Assembly (NCBI GenBank): GCA_005880805.1
Contig: VBFZ01000143.1
Location: 2,583-10,828 of the forward strand
Length of the DNA stretch: 8,246 nt
Source: Chloroflexota bacterium
GTDB taxonomy: Bacteria > Chloroflexota > Limnocylindria > Limnocylindrales > CSP1-4
Reading direction: 5' to 3'
Of this stretch, positions 1 to 6,005 are shown piece by piece. Position numbers and translations under genes: made by a program. The notes under the pieces were generated by a model, which saw only the letters and a program-made list of their open reading frames with translations, was not told the DNA's origin and did no database searches. The first letter of the stretch is position 1. Each line of letters begins with the position of its first letter.

Positions 1-606
1 CATGTAGTGCGTCGTGAGGACGAGCGTCGTGCCGCGCTGCTTCAGCCGGTAGAGGCGGTCCCACAGCAGGTGGCGCGCCTGGGGATCGAGACCCGTCGTT
101 GGCTCGTCGAGCAGCAAGAGGCTTGGCTCGTTGATCAGCGAGCGGGCGATGGTCAGGCGACGCTTCATGCCGCCGGACAGGGGCTCGACCGACGACTCGG
201 CACGTTCCGTCAGCTGCACGAAATCCAGCAGCTGGTCGGCCCGTCGCCGCGCCTCGGCGCGCGGCAGGTTGAAGTAGCGGCCATAGATAACGAGGTTGTC
301 GCGGACCGTCATCTCCTGGTCGAGCGTGTCTTCCTGGGGAACCACACCGATCCGCGCCCGGATGCGGGGCCCCTGGGTGGCCGGGTCCATACCGAGCACG
401 CTCAGCTCGCCGTCGCTCTTCGGCGAGACGCAGCCGATCATCCGCATCGTGGACGTCTTCCCGGCGCCGTTCGGCCCAAGGAACCCGAAGGCCTCGCCCT
501 GCTGGACGTCGAAGTCGACAGCGTCGACGGCCGTGAAATCGCCGAATCGTTTCGTAAGTCCGCGGGCGCGGATGAGCGGCGCGCGAGGAGAAGGAGTCTG
601 GGCCAT
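1..606 (-). CDS. ABC transporter ATP-binding protein, NodI/DrrA type (C-terminus cut by window edge)
   Basis: Translating leftward from the ATG at 606 gives 202 codons that stay open to base 1; the gene continues beyond the window. All nucleotide-binding motifs are visible: Walker A GPNGAGKT (residues 44-51), Q-loop Gln91 (VVPQED), the ABC signature LSGGM (143-147), Walker B LLLLDEP (163-169) and the switch His200. The short spacing and the stretch after the Q-loop (QEDTLDQEMTVRDNL) match the NodI/DrrA branch of exporter ATPases, which energise a separate two-component permease for drugs, lipids or polysaccharides. The permease would be expected next, off the left edge. The substrate cannot be told from the ATPase. 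Start choice: the first recognisable domain residues (RARGLTKRFG) begin 13 codons in. No strong Shine-Dalgarno lies just upstream, and an ATG at 617 is out of frame. It lies 273 bases beyond dnaK, so it is probably not part of the heat-shock operon. Confidence 0.93.
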   Translation of the reverse strand, partial: MAQTPSPRAPLIRARGLTKRFGDFTAVDAVDFDVQQGEAFGFLGPNGAGKTSTMRMIGCVSPKSDGELSVLGMDPATQGPRIRARIGVVPQEDTLDQEMTVRDNLVIYGRYFNLPRAEARRRADQLLDFVQLTERAESSVEPLSGGMKRRLTIARSLINEPSLLLLDEPTTGLDPQARHLLWDRLYRLKQRGTTLVLTTHYM

Positions 607-763
607 GGGCGGGGCATGGTACTCCGGCTCCCCGATCGTCGGCTTCCCCTGGCTCGCCGTCTGCGTCACCAGCCCAACCCTAGCCCGGGATCCTGCCAGT
701 CGCCGTCAGGAGAGCGCCCGGCTCCCGCGCGGACCTCTTGCGTGTCGCGCACCGTTGTGGAAT

Positions 764-822
764 CGAACGAGCCCGGCACGAGATCCGAATCGTCGAAATC
801 GGATCAGTGCCAGGCTCGTTTG
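764..822 (-). terminator. Long imperfect hairpin downstream of dnaK, possible terminator or structured 3' element
   Basis: The outer arms 766-779 and 807-820 pair over 14 positions with one mismatch (774 against 812). Pairs 765/821 (wobble) and 764/822 extend the stem. After a small asymmetric internal loop (780-781 against 806) a perfect 7-bp inner stem follows (782-788 with 799-805), closed by a 10-base loop. That is about 22 paired positions. It lies roughly 57 bases past the dnaK stop in the direction of dnaK transcription, which suits a transcript end. Neither side has a clean T-run: leftward the flank reads CGTTCGATT, rightward CGTTTGTTC. It may therefore be a non-canonical terminator, an mRNA 3' stabiliser or a small repeat element. 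The inverted repeat is directly visible; its role is inferred. Confidence 0.5.
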
Positions 823-843
823 TTCAGTGTTCGATGCGCCGCT

Positions 844-871
844 CGCACTCCGCCGTTGAAGCGGAGGTGCG
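844..871 (-). other. Hairpin immediately after the dnaK stop codon
   Basis: Arms 844-853 and 861-871 pair over ten positions with a single bulged base, and a 7-base loop lies between them. On the dnaK mRNA the hairpin begins about 9 bases after the stop. Its first arm contains ACCTCC, the complement of the GGAGGT at the end of dnaK, so an alternative fold is possible. No T-run follows, which argues against a simple intrinsic terminator. Confidence 0.45.
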
Positions 872-879
872 CAGGTTGC

Positions 880-2811
880 CTAGACCTCCTTGTACTCGCC
901 CTCGACCGTCTCTTCGCCGGCCGGGGCACCCTCGCCTTCGGGGGCCGCTTCGCCCTCACTGGACTCCGGACCTGCACCGTCGCCACCGCCCGCCGCGGAT
1001 GCGGCCTGGTAGGCGGCCGTCGACACCCGCTGGAGCGCCTCGCCCAGGGCGGTCGCACCGGAACGTACGGCATCCAGATCGGAGCCCTTCAGGGCCTCGC
1101 GCAGGGACGCGATCTTCGACTCGACATCGGCCTTGTCTTCCGACGAGACTTTGTCGCCGAGATCGTTGAGCGTTCGCTCGGCCTGATAGGAGAGCTGCTC
1201 GGCCTGGTTCCGCGTCTCGACCTCGTCGCGCCGCCGCTTGTCTTCGTCGGCGTGCTCCTGGGCGTCGCGGACCATCTTGTCCACGTCGTCCTTCGAGAGC
1301 ATCGAGGAGGCGGTGATCCGGACCTGCTGCTCTTTCGAGGTCGCCCGGTCCTTGGCCTTCACGTCAAGGATGCCGTTCGCGTCGATGTCGAAGGTGACCT
1401 CGATCTGGGGCACGCCGCGCGGGGCGGGCGGGATCCCGTCGAGGATGAAGCGACCCAGCGTCTTGTTGTCCGACGCGAAGTCCCGCTCGCCCTGCAGGAC
1501 ATGGACCTCGACCTGCGACTGGTTGTCCGACGCCGTCGAGAAGACCTGCGACTTGGACGTCGGGATCGTGGTGTTCCGGTCGATGAGCTTCGTCATCACG
1601 CCGCCCAGCGTCTCGATGCCGAGCGACAGCGGGGTGACGTCGAGCAGGAGGACGTCCTTGACCTCGCCGCCGAGAACGCCGGCCTGGATCGCGGCACCGA
1701 CGGCCACGACCTCGTCCGGGTTGACGCCCTTGTGCGGCTCCTTGCCGTTGAACATCGCCTTGACCGCGTCGACGACGGCCGGCATCCGGGTCTGGCCGCC
1801 GACGAGGATCACCTCGTTGATGTCGGACGGCGCGAGGCCGGCGTCCTTGAGCGCGTTCTGGACAGGTCCGCGCGTCTTCTCGACCAGATCCCGGACGAGC
1901 TCCTCGAGCTTCGCCCGCGAAAGGGTCATGACGAGGTGCTTTGGACCCGACGCATCGGCCGTGATGTACGGGAGGTTGATCTCCGTCGACATCGTCGAGG
2001 ACAGCTCGATCTTGGCCTTCTCGGCAGCCTCCTTGAGGCGCTGGAGGGCCTGCTGGTCCTTCGCGAGGTCGATGCCCTGGTCCTTCTTGAACTCGGCCAG
2101 CAACCACTCGATGACGCGCTGGTCGAAGTCGTCGCCGCCGAGGTGGGTGTCACCGTTGGTGGCCTTGACCTCGAAGACGCCCTCGCCGAGCTCGAGGATC
2201 GAGATGTCGAAGGTGCCGCCGCCCAGGTCGTAGACGGCGATCTTCTCGTCATGCTTCTTGTCCAGCCCGTATGCCAGGGCCGAAGCAGTCGGCTCGTTGA
2301 TGATCCGCTTGACGTCGAGGCCGGCGATGCGGCCTGCGTCCTTGGTGGCCTGGCGTTGCGTGTCGTCGAAGTAGGCAGGGACCGTGATGACCGCGTCGGT
2401 CACCTTCTCGCCGAGGTAGGCCTCCGCGTCGGTCCGCAGCTTCTGAAGGATCATCGCGCTGATCTCGGGAGGGGTGTAGCTCTTGCCGTCCGCGAGAGCG
2501 ACGCGGACGCCGTCCGACTTCGGATCCTTCTCGACCTCGTATGGCACGAGATCCTTGCTGCGCTTCACCTCGAGGTCGTCCCATCGGCGGCCCATGAAGC
2601 GCTTGATCGAATAGACGGTGTTGGTGGGGTTGGTGACCGCCTGGCGCTTCGCCAGCTGGCCGACCAGCCGCTCGCCGGTCTTCGTGAACGCGACGACCGA
2701 CGGCACCGTCCGACCGCCCTCCGCGGACGGGATGACCGTCGGCTCGCCGCCCTCCATGACGGCGACGACAGAGTTCGTCGTGCCGAGGTCGATTCCGATG
2801 ATCTTGGCCAT
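880..2811 (-). CDS. dnaK: Molecular chaperone DnaK (Hsp70)
   Basis: A complete 643-residue Hsp70, the ATP-driven cytosolic chaperone that binds unfolded segments and cycles with a DnaJ co-chaperone and GrpE. The three Hsp70 signatures are intact: IDLGTTNS (7-14), YDLGGGTFDIS (194-204) and VILVGGQTRMPAV (334-346). The interdomain linker DVLLLDVTPLS (386-396) leads into the substrate-binding domain (about 397-505), the helical lid (about 506-605) and a disordered Gly/Glu-rich tail ending EYKEV. Residues about 76-102 form the extra ATPase-domain segment found in diderm-type DnaK and absent from Bacillus-type proteins. The ATG directly abuts the grpE stop (TAAATG), and AGGAG lies 9 bases upstream inside grpE, pointing to coupled translation. 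Expression should follow the CIRCE promoter upstream of hrcA. No dnaJ follows in this window. Confidence 0.99.
   Translation of the reverse strand: MAKIIGIDLGTTNSVVAVMEGGEPTVIPSAEGGRTVPSVVAFTKTGERLVGQLAKRQAVTNPTNTVYSIKRFMGRRWDDLEVKRSKDLVPYEVEKDPKSDGVRVALADGKSYTPPEISAMILQKLRTDAEAYLGEKVTDAVITVPAYFDDTQRQATKDAGRIAGLDVKRIINEPTASALAYGLDKKHDEKIAVYDLGGGTFDISILELGEGVFEVKATNGDTHLGGDDFDQRVIEWLLAEFKKDQGIDLAKDQQALQRLKEAAEKAKIELSSTMSTEINLPYITADASGPKHLVMTLSRAKLEELVRDLVEKTRGPVQNALKDAGLAPSDINEVILVGGQTRMPAVVDAVKAMFNGKEPHKGVNPDEVVAVGAAIQAGVLGGEVKDVLLLDVTPLSLGIETLGGVMTKLIDRNTTIPTSKSQVFSTASDNQSQVEVHVLQGERDFASDNKTLGRFILDGIPPAPRGVPQIEVTFDIDANGILDVKAKDRATSKEQQVRITASSMLSKDDVDKMVRDAQEHADEDKRRRDEVETRNQAEQLSYQAERTLNDLGDKVSSEDKADVESKIASLREALKGSDLDAVRSGATALGEALQRVSTAAYQAASAAGGGDGAGPESSEGEAAPEGEGAPAGEETVEGEYKEV
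884..891 (-). promoter_or_regulatory. Perfect Shine-Dalgarno sequence at the dnaK 3' end with no gene behind it
   Basis: On the minus strand these bases read AAGGAGGT, a full complement of the usual 16S rRNA 3' end, inside the last dnaK codons (Lys-Glu-Val). No ATG, GTG or TTG follows at usable distance. It may be coincidence of codon choice or a leftover of a once-coupled downstream gene. Confidence 0.4.
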
Positions 2812-3555
2812 TTATTCCTGCTCCTGGTCCCGTGCTGAATGTTCTGATCTCGATTGCTTCTGGTTTTCGTGGGCCTCCCCGGGCTCGCCTCCCGGCGATC
2901 CCGACGGCCCTGATCCGTCTCCGTCTGATGCGACGGCGACCAGCGCCGGCCGCAGCACGCGGTCGCGCAGCTTGTAGCCGCGCTGCAGCTCGGCGACGAC
3001 CTCGCCGACCGGCCGCCCTGTGTCGGGCACGTTGCTGATTGCCTCGTGCTCGCGTGGATCGAACGGCTTGCCGACCGACTCGAGCGGGCTGACGCCTTCG
3101 CTCTCGAGCAGCTGGCGCAGCTTGCGGTCAATGGCGGCAACGCCCTGTGCCCACGGATTGCCCGCGAGCTCGGGTGGCATCGCCTCGATCGCACGGTCGA
3201 AGTCGTCGGCGATGGCGAGCACCTTGCGGATCAGGGACTCGCTGGCGAGCCCGAGCCACTGCTCGCGCTCCTCGCCCGTCCGGCGGCGGAAGTTGCTGAA
3301 CTCCGCGCGCTCGCGCTGGAGCGCCTCGAGGTACTCGTCGGCCTGCTTGCGCGCCGCCGCTTCCTGCTTGCGAGCCTCGTCGAGCTCGCCCTTGAGCTGC
3401 TCGATCTGGGCGAGCAGCTTGGATGACGAGACGTCGAGCTCGTCGATTCGTTCCTGGGCACGGGTGCGATGTGGCATGTCCGAAGTCTCGTTGCGATGGG
3501 ATGGGCGGCCGTATCGGTCGCGTGGGCCGTAGCGGTCGCGTGGATTGCCGTCCAT
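2812..3555 (-). CDS. grpE: Nucleotide exchange factor GrpE
   Basis: GrpE is the dimeric co-chaperone that releases ADP from DnaK. The 247-residue product shows the family plan: a disordered N-terminus, a long charged coiled coil (about 32-95) with the FRRRTGEE segment, a four-helix-bundle region, and the beta domain with FDPREHEAIS (165-174) and the hallmark VVAELQRGYKLRDRVLRPALVAV (186-208, given as its consensus blocks VVAELQRGYK and RVLRPA). A Gly/Glu/Gln-rich tail of about 38 residues extends beyond the usual end. The chosen ATG lies one base after the hrcA stop (TGAcATG), which suits coupling, although no good ribosome site is visible. A second in-frame ATG (Met27, base 3477) would give a more typical N-terminus. 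The upstream start is favoured because the stretch before Met27 holds an 18-base tandem repeat whose only difference is silent. Confidence 0.97.
   Translation of the reverse strand: MDGNPRDRYGPRDRYGRPSHRNETSDMPHRTRAQERIDELDVSSSKLLAQIEQLKGELDEARKQEAAARKQADEYLEALQRERAEFSNFRRRTGEEREQWLGLASESLIRKVLAIADDFDRAIEAMPPELAGNPWAQGVAAIDRKLRQLLESEGVSPLESVGKPFDPREHEAISNVPDTGRPVGEVVAELQRGYKLRDRVLRPALVAVASDGDGSGPSGSPGGEPGEAHENQKQSRSEHSARDQEQE
2821..2825 (-). promoter_or_regulatory. Ribosome binding site of dnaK inside grpE
   Basis: The minus strand reads AGGAG, 9 bases before the dnaK ATG, within the last codons of grpE. Since the grpE stop abuts the dnaK start, ribosomes finishing grpE can re-initiate here. 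Confidence 0.75.
3508..3543 (-). repeat. 18-bp tandem repeat at the grpE 5' end
   Basis: Two adjacent 18-base units differ at one position. Read from the ATG at 3555 they encode PRDRYG twice (residues 5-16), and the single change (CGC against CGA) is a silent third-position arginine change. The unit length is a multiple of three. Confidence 0.85.
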
Positions 3556-3556
3556 G

Positions 3557-4618
3557 TCAGGCGTACAGCTGGTCGACGAGCTCGTTCATGAGGCCGGATA
3601 CGAAACGGACCGTCCCGATGGCATGCGGATAGGCCATCCTCGTTGGGCCAAGGACCCCGACGACGCCCACGGCGCGACCCGGCTGGCCGTAGGGCGCCAG
3701 CACGAGCGACACCTCGCGCATCTCCTCGGGCGGGTTCTCGTGGCCGATGAAGACGCGGACGTGGCGTCCGCTCGCCACCGCTCCCAGCAACCGGCCGAGG
3801 TAGGCCCGGTCCTCGAGCGCCGAGAAGACACGCCGCAGCTTCTCGCTCTCGGCGAACTCCGGCGCGGACATCACGTTGAGCAGACCGTCGCTGAACAGCT
3901 CGGCGATCATCGCGTCGTCGAACTCGCGCATCGTCCGCGCAACCCGCTCGGCGACCTTGCGGACGAGCACGTTGGCGGGATCGTCGGAATCGAAGCGCTC
4001 CAGCCGCGAGCCGATCTCGTTTGCGGTCCGGTCGGCGAACGTCTCGTTCAGGCGCCGCGCGACCACCGACAGCGTGTCCTGGTCGGTCGGGTCGTCGAGG
4101 TTGAGCAGCGTCTGCTTGATCGTGCCCTCTCGCAGGACGAGCACGAGACTGGCGAGCCGCTCCTGGATGGCCACCAGGTCGATCCGCCGCACGCGCGCCG
4201 AGCGCGGCTTGGCGGGTGTCGCCAGGCCGGCCGCACCGGTGATCGAGGCCAGGGTCGTGGCAGCCAGCCGGAACCAGTGCTCGTTCGCGAACTCGACCTG
4301 GCCGAACTGGTGGCGGATCATCAGCTGTTCGACGGGCGGGAGCGGCGAAGCCTCGACGATCGACTCGACGTAGTAGCGGTAGCCGTCATCGGTCGGAATG
4401 CGACCGGCCGAGGTGTGCGGGTGGGTCAGCAGCCCTTCGTCCTCGAGCTGGGCCAGCACATGTCGCACCGTGGCGCTACTGACGCCAAGGCCGTACCGCG
4501 CGACCAGTGCCTGCGAACCGACGGGCACCGCGCTCGCGACGTATTCCTCGATGACGGCCCGGAGGATCGCCTGGGATCGGAGGTCCAGCGGGCCCGCGGG
4601 TCGTGTACGACGCGCCAA
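3557..4618 (-). CDS. hrcA: Heat-inducible transcription repressor HrcA
   Basis: HrcA binds the CIRCE operator as a dimer and represses chaperone operons; its activity is classically tied to GroEL availability. The 353-residue product is close to the family's usual length. Residues about 10-75 form the winged helix-turn-helix with the conserved run VSSATVRHVLAQLEDEGLL (46-64) and PHTSAGRIPTDDGYRYYV (67-84). A GAF-like middle and dimerisation region follows, and the C-terminal block GVLGPTRMAYPHAI is typical. The start is a TTG at 4618, chosen because it opens the conserved N-terminus, has AGGAGG 10 bases upstream, and no ATG or GTG gives a better fit. A perfect CIRCE lies in its leader, so it should be autoregulated together with grpE and dnaK. 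Its stop is one base before the grpE ATG. Confidence 0.98.
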   Translation of the reverse strand: MARRTRPAGPLDLRSQAILRAVIEEYVASAVPVGSQALVARYGLGVSSATVRHVLAQLEDEGLLTHPHTSAGRIPTDDGYRYYVESIVEASPLPPVEQLMIRHQFGQVEFANEHWFRLAATTLASITGAAGLATPAKPRSARVRRIDLVAIQERLASLVLVLREGTIKQTLLNLDDPTDQDTLSVVARRLNETFADRTANEIGSRLERFDSDDPANVLVRKVAERVARTMREFDDAMIAELFSDGLLNVMSAPEFAESEKLRRVFSALEDRAYLGRLLGAVASGRHVRVFIGHENPPEEMREVSLVLAPYGQPGRAVGVVGVLGPTRMAYPHAIGTVRFVSGLMNELVDQLYA

Positions 4619-4628
4619 GTTGGGCCTG

Positions 4629-4634
4629 CCTCCT
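4629..4634 (-). promoter_or_regulatory. Ribosome binding site that supports the TTG start of hrcA
   Basis: The minus strand reads AGGAGG with 10 bases to the TTG at 4618. The spacing is slightly long but the match is full, and it is the main argument for a TTG start. Confidence 0.75.
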
Positions 4635-4660
4635 GGTAGGATCGGTGGGGTTTCAGAGCG

Positions 4661-4687
4661 TTAGCACTCTCGCCTTGTGAGTGCTAA
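4661..4687 (-). promoter_or_regulatory. CIRCE operator, perfect HrcA binding site
   Basis: TTAGCACTC, a 9-base spacer and GAGTGCTAA form the consensus CIRCE inverted repeat with no mismatch. It lies 27 bases before the hrcA ribosome site and just downstream of the predicted transcription start, so bound HrcA would block the promoter and the repeat would also form a hairpin at the mRNA 5' end. Only this one copy is seen in the window. Confidence 0.98.
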
Positions 4688-4700
4688 CCGCTTGACCGGC

Positions 4701-4730
4701 ATGGTAGCAGTCGGCCGAACCGAGTGTCAA
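4701..4730 (-). promoter_or_regulatory. Housekeeping-sigma promoter of hrcA-grpE-dnaK
   Basis: On the minus strand the -35 box TTGACA (4730-4725) matches the consensus fully. An 18-base spacer leads to TACCAT (4706-4701), which agrees with TATAAT at four of six positions and is preceded by TGC. The start point would fall near 4694, about 7 bases before CIRCE, the classic arrangement for HrcA-controlled operons. The -35 box begins 14 bases after the hemW stop, with no terminator between, so some read-through from hemW is possible. Confidence 0.82.
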
Positions 4731-4744
4731 CGCTCGTCTCTCCC

Positions 4745-5971
4745 TCAAAACAGGCGCTCGAACAGCGAATCCGCGAGGAGCCGACCTCGCGTGGTGAGCG
4801 CCACACGCTCGCCGGCGACCCAGAGCAGATCGAGGTCTGTCCCCCAGGCGGCGACCCGCGAGAGCGGCAGGTGGTCGAGGTCGGCGGCAGGCAGGCCGGC
4901 GTCCGTCCGCAGGGCGAGCATGACGCGCTCCGCTTCGGCTGTTTCCGTGTCGACCACCTCGATCCCGCCGGGCGGCAGGCTGGCCGGCCTTCCCGAAGGG
5001 GGCAGGAGTGCCTCGAGGTACGGCCCGAGCAACGCCGCGTTCCAGTGGCGGCTGATGCCGTCGAAGGAGTGCGCTCCGGGCCCGACTGCCGCCACGGGTT
5101 CCCTCCGCCAGTAGGCGAGGTTGTGCCGGCATTCGTGGCCCGGCTGTGCCCAGCTGCTGATCTCGTAGCCGCGCCATCCGGCGGCCGCCAGACGCTCGCT
5201 GGCGTGCTCGTACATCGCGGCAGCGCGATCCTCGTCCTGGAGCGCTCCTGCCTGCGACCGCCAGCGCGCCGCACCTCGCCGCGTGGGCAGATGGTCGCCA
5301 AGCGGGCCCGTCAGGCCCTCGCGATCCGGATCCCCGAGCGCGAGCGCGTACAGCGAGAGGTGGTCGGGCGCAGCCGCCAGCGCCTGCCGGAGGCTGTCCG
5401 CCCAGCTGTCGGCTGTCTGCCCGGGAACGTCGTACAGCAGATCGAGGCTGAGGGAGGCGATCCCCGCTGACCGGGCTTCGGCCACGGTCTCGGCGACGTC
5501 TCCCGGCCGATGCCGGCGTCCAAGGACCCTCAGCTCGGCCTGCTGGAAGCTCTGGGCACCGATCGACATGCGCGTGATCCCGGCCTGGACGAAGCCTCGC
5601 GCGTTGCCCCGGTCGGCCGGTCCCGGGTTGGCTTCGACGGTGATCTCCGCGTCAGAGGCCAGGCCGAATCGCCCACGGACGATGTCGATCAGGCCGGCGA
5701 TCTCTTCGGCCGGCAGCAGCGACGGCGTTCCGCCTCCGAAATAGAGCGAGGAGAGCGGCAGGCGGCCCGGGCTGCCGGGCGGGCCGAAGCGGGCGTCGAG
5801 GTCGTCCGCTCGCAGACCCAGCTCGACCCGGGCGGCTGCCAGGAACGCCCCGACTCCGCTGCGTGGTCCGCGCGCGGCTCTGCCCGTGAACACGACGAAT
5901 TCGCAATACGGACACAGCGAGACGCAGAACGGAACGTGAACGTAGAGACCAACCGGAGCACGGGGCTCCAA
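4745..5971 (-). CDS. hemW: HemW-type radical SAM protein (heme chaperone, HemN-like)
   Basis: The 408-residue product belongs to the HemN/HemW radical SAM family. The [4Fe-4S] cluster motif is C16-x3-C20-x2-C23 followed by E24 and F25, in the N-terminal setting YVHVPFC. SAM-binding elements follow: FGGGTPSLL (78-86), EANPG (113-117), GAQSF (138-142), LGRRH (150-154) and LDLLYDVPGQT (176-186). The HNxxYW heme-binding motif (HNLAYW, 283-288) and the C-terminal HemW domain mark it as HemW, a heme chaperone, rather than the longer HemN coproporphyrinogen dehydrogenase, which has a cysteine at the position of F25. The start is a TTG at 5971; no in-frame ATG or GTG lies nearby, and only five codons precede the conserved block. 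No good ribosome site is seen. It sits 34 bases after the CPBP-like gene and just before the heat-shock promoter, as in Bacillus. Confidence 0.93.
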   Translation of the reverse strand: MEPRAPVGLYVHVPFCVSLCPYCEFVVFTGRAARGPRSGVGAFLAAARVELGLRADDLDARFGPPGSPGRLPLSSLYFGGGTPSLLPAEEIAGLIDIVRGRFGLASDAEITVEANPGPADRGNARGFVQAGITRMSIGAQSFQQAELRVLGRRHRPGDVAETVAEARSAGIASLSLDLLYDVPGQTADSWADSLRQALAAAPDHLSLYALALGDPDREGLTGPLGDHLPTRRGAARWRSQAGALQDEDRAAAMYEHASERLAAAGWRGYEISSWAQPGHECRHNLAYWRREPVAAVGPGAHSFDGISRHWNAALLGPYLEALLPPSGRPASLPPGGIEVVDTETAEAERVMLALRTDAGLPAADLDHLPLSRVAAWGTDLDLLWVAGERVALTTRGRLLADSLFERLF

Positions 5972-6005
5972 GCCGGTCGCGACGCTGGCCGCGCCTGGTG
6001 GAGCC

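Larger units (their letters stand above)
607..879. other. Intergenic gap between dnaK and the ABC ATPase gene
   Basis: This 273-base stretch has no coding region I can support on either strand. It holds two inverted repeats on the dnaK side (844-871 and 764-822). Bases 607-760 are plain GC-rich sequence in which I find no convincing -35/-10 pair for the ABC gene. Open frames crossing it look like GC-rich shadows rather than genes. Confidence 0.7.

Noticed and set aside
615..617. ATG at 617 with GGAG 4 bases upstream as the start of the ABC gene
   Set aside because: It is out of frame with the nucleotide-binding motifs and opens an Arg/Ser-rich frame without a domain.
759..768. Minus strand reads GTTCGATTCC, like a tRNA T-loop
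   Set aside because: The flanking bases do not form the 5-bp T stem, and no anticodon arm or acceptor stem is present. The match comes from the flank of the large hairpin.
804..1073. Small minus-strand frame overlapping the dnaK end and the hairpins
   Set aside because: It lies out of frame within dnaK and has an Arg/Pro-rich composition typical of shadow frames. No ribosome site supports it.
7..2838. A 943-codon open frame on the plus strand opposite dnaK and the ABC gene
   Set aside because: It is a shadow of GC-rich coding on the other strand. Its translation is Arg/Asp/Leu-rich low-complexity text without a domain, while the minus strand encodes unmistakable DnaK.
3545..4639. A 364-codon plus-strand open frame opposite hrcA
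   Set aside because: Same antisense artefact: it covers HrcA and part of its leader and shows no recognisable protein.
4745..5971. Oxygen-independent coproporphyrinogen III dehydrogenase (HemN)
   Set aside because: The protein is short for HemN, has Phe two positions after the third cluster cysteine instead of Cys, and carries HNLAYW, the HemW heme-binding motif.
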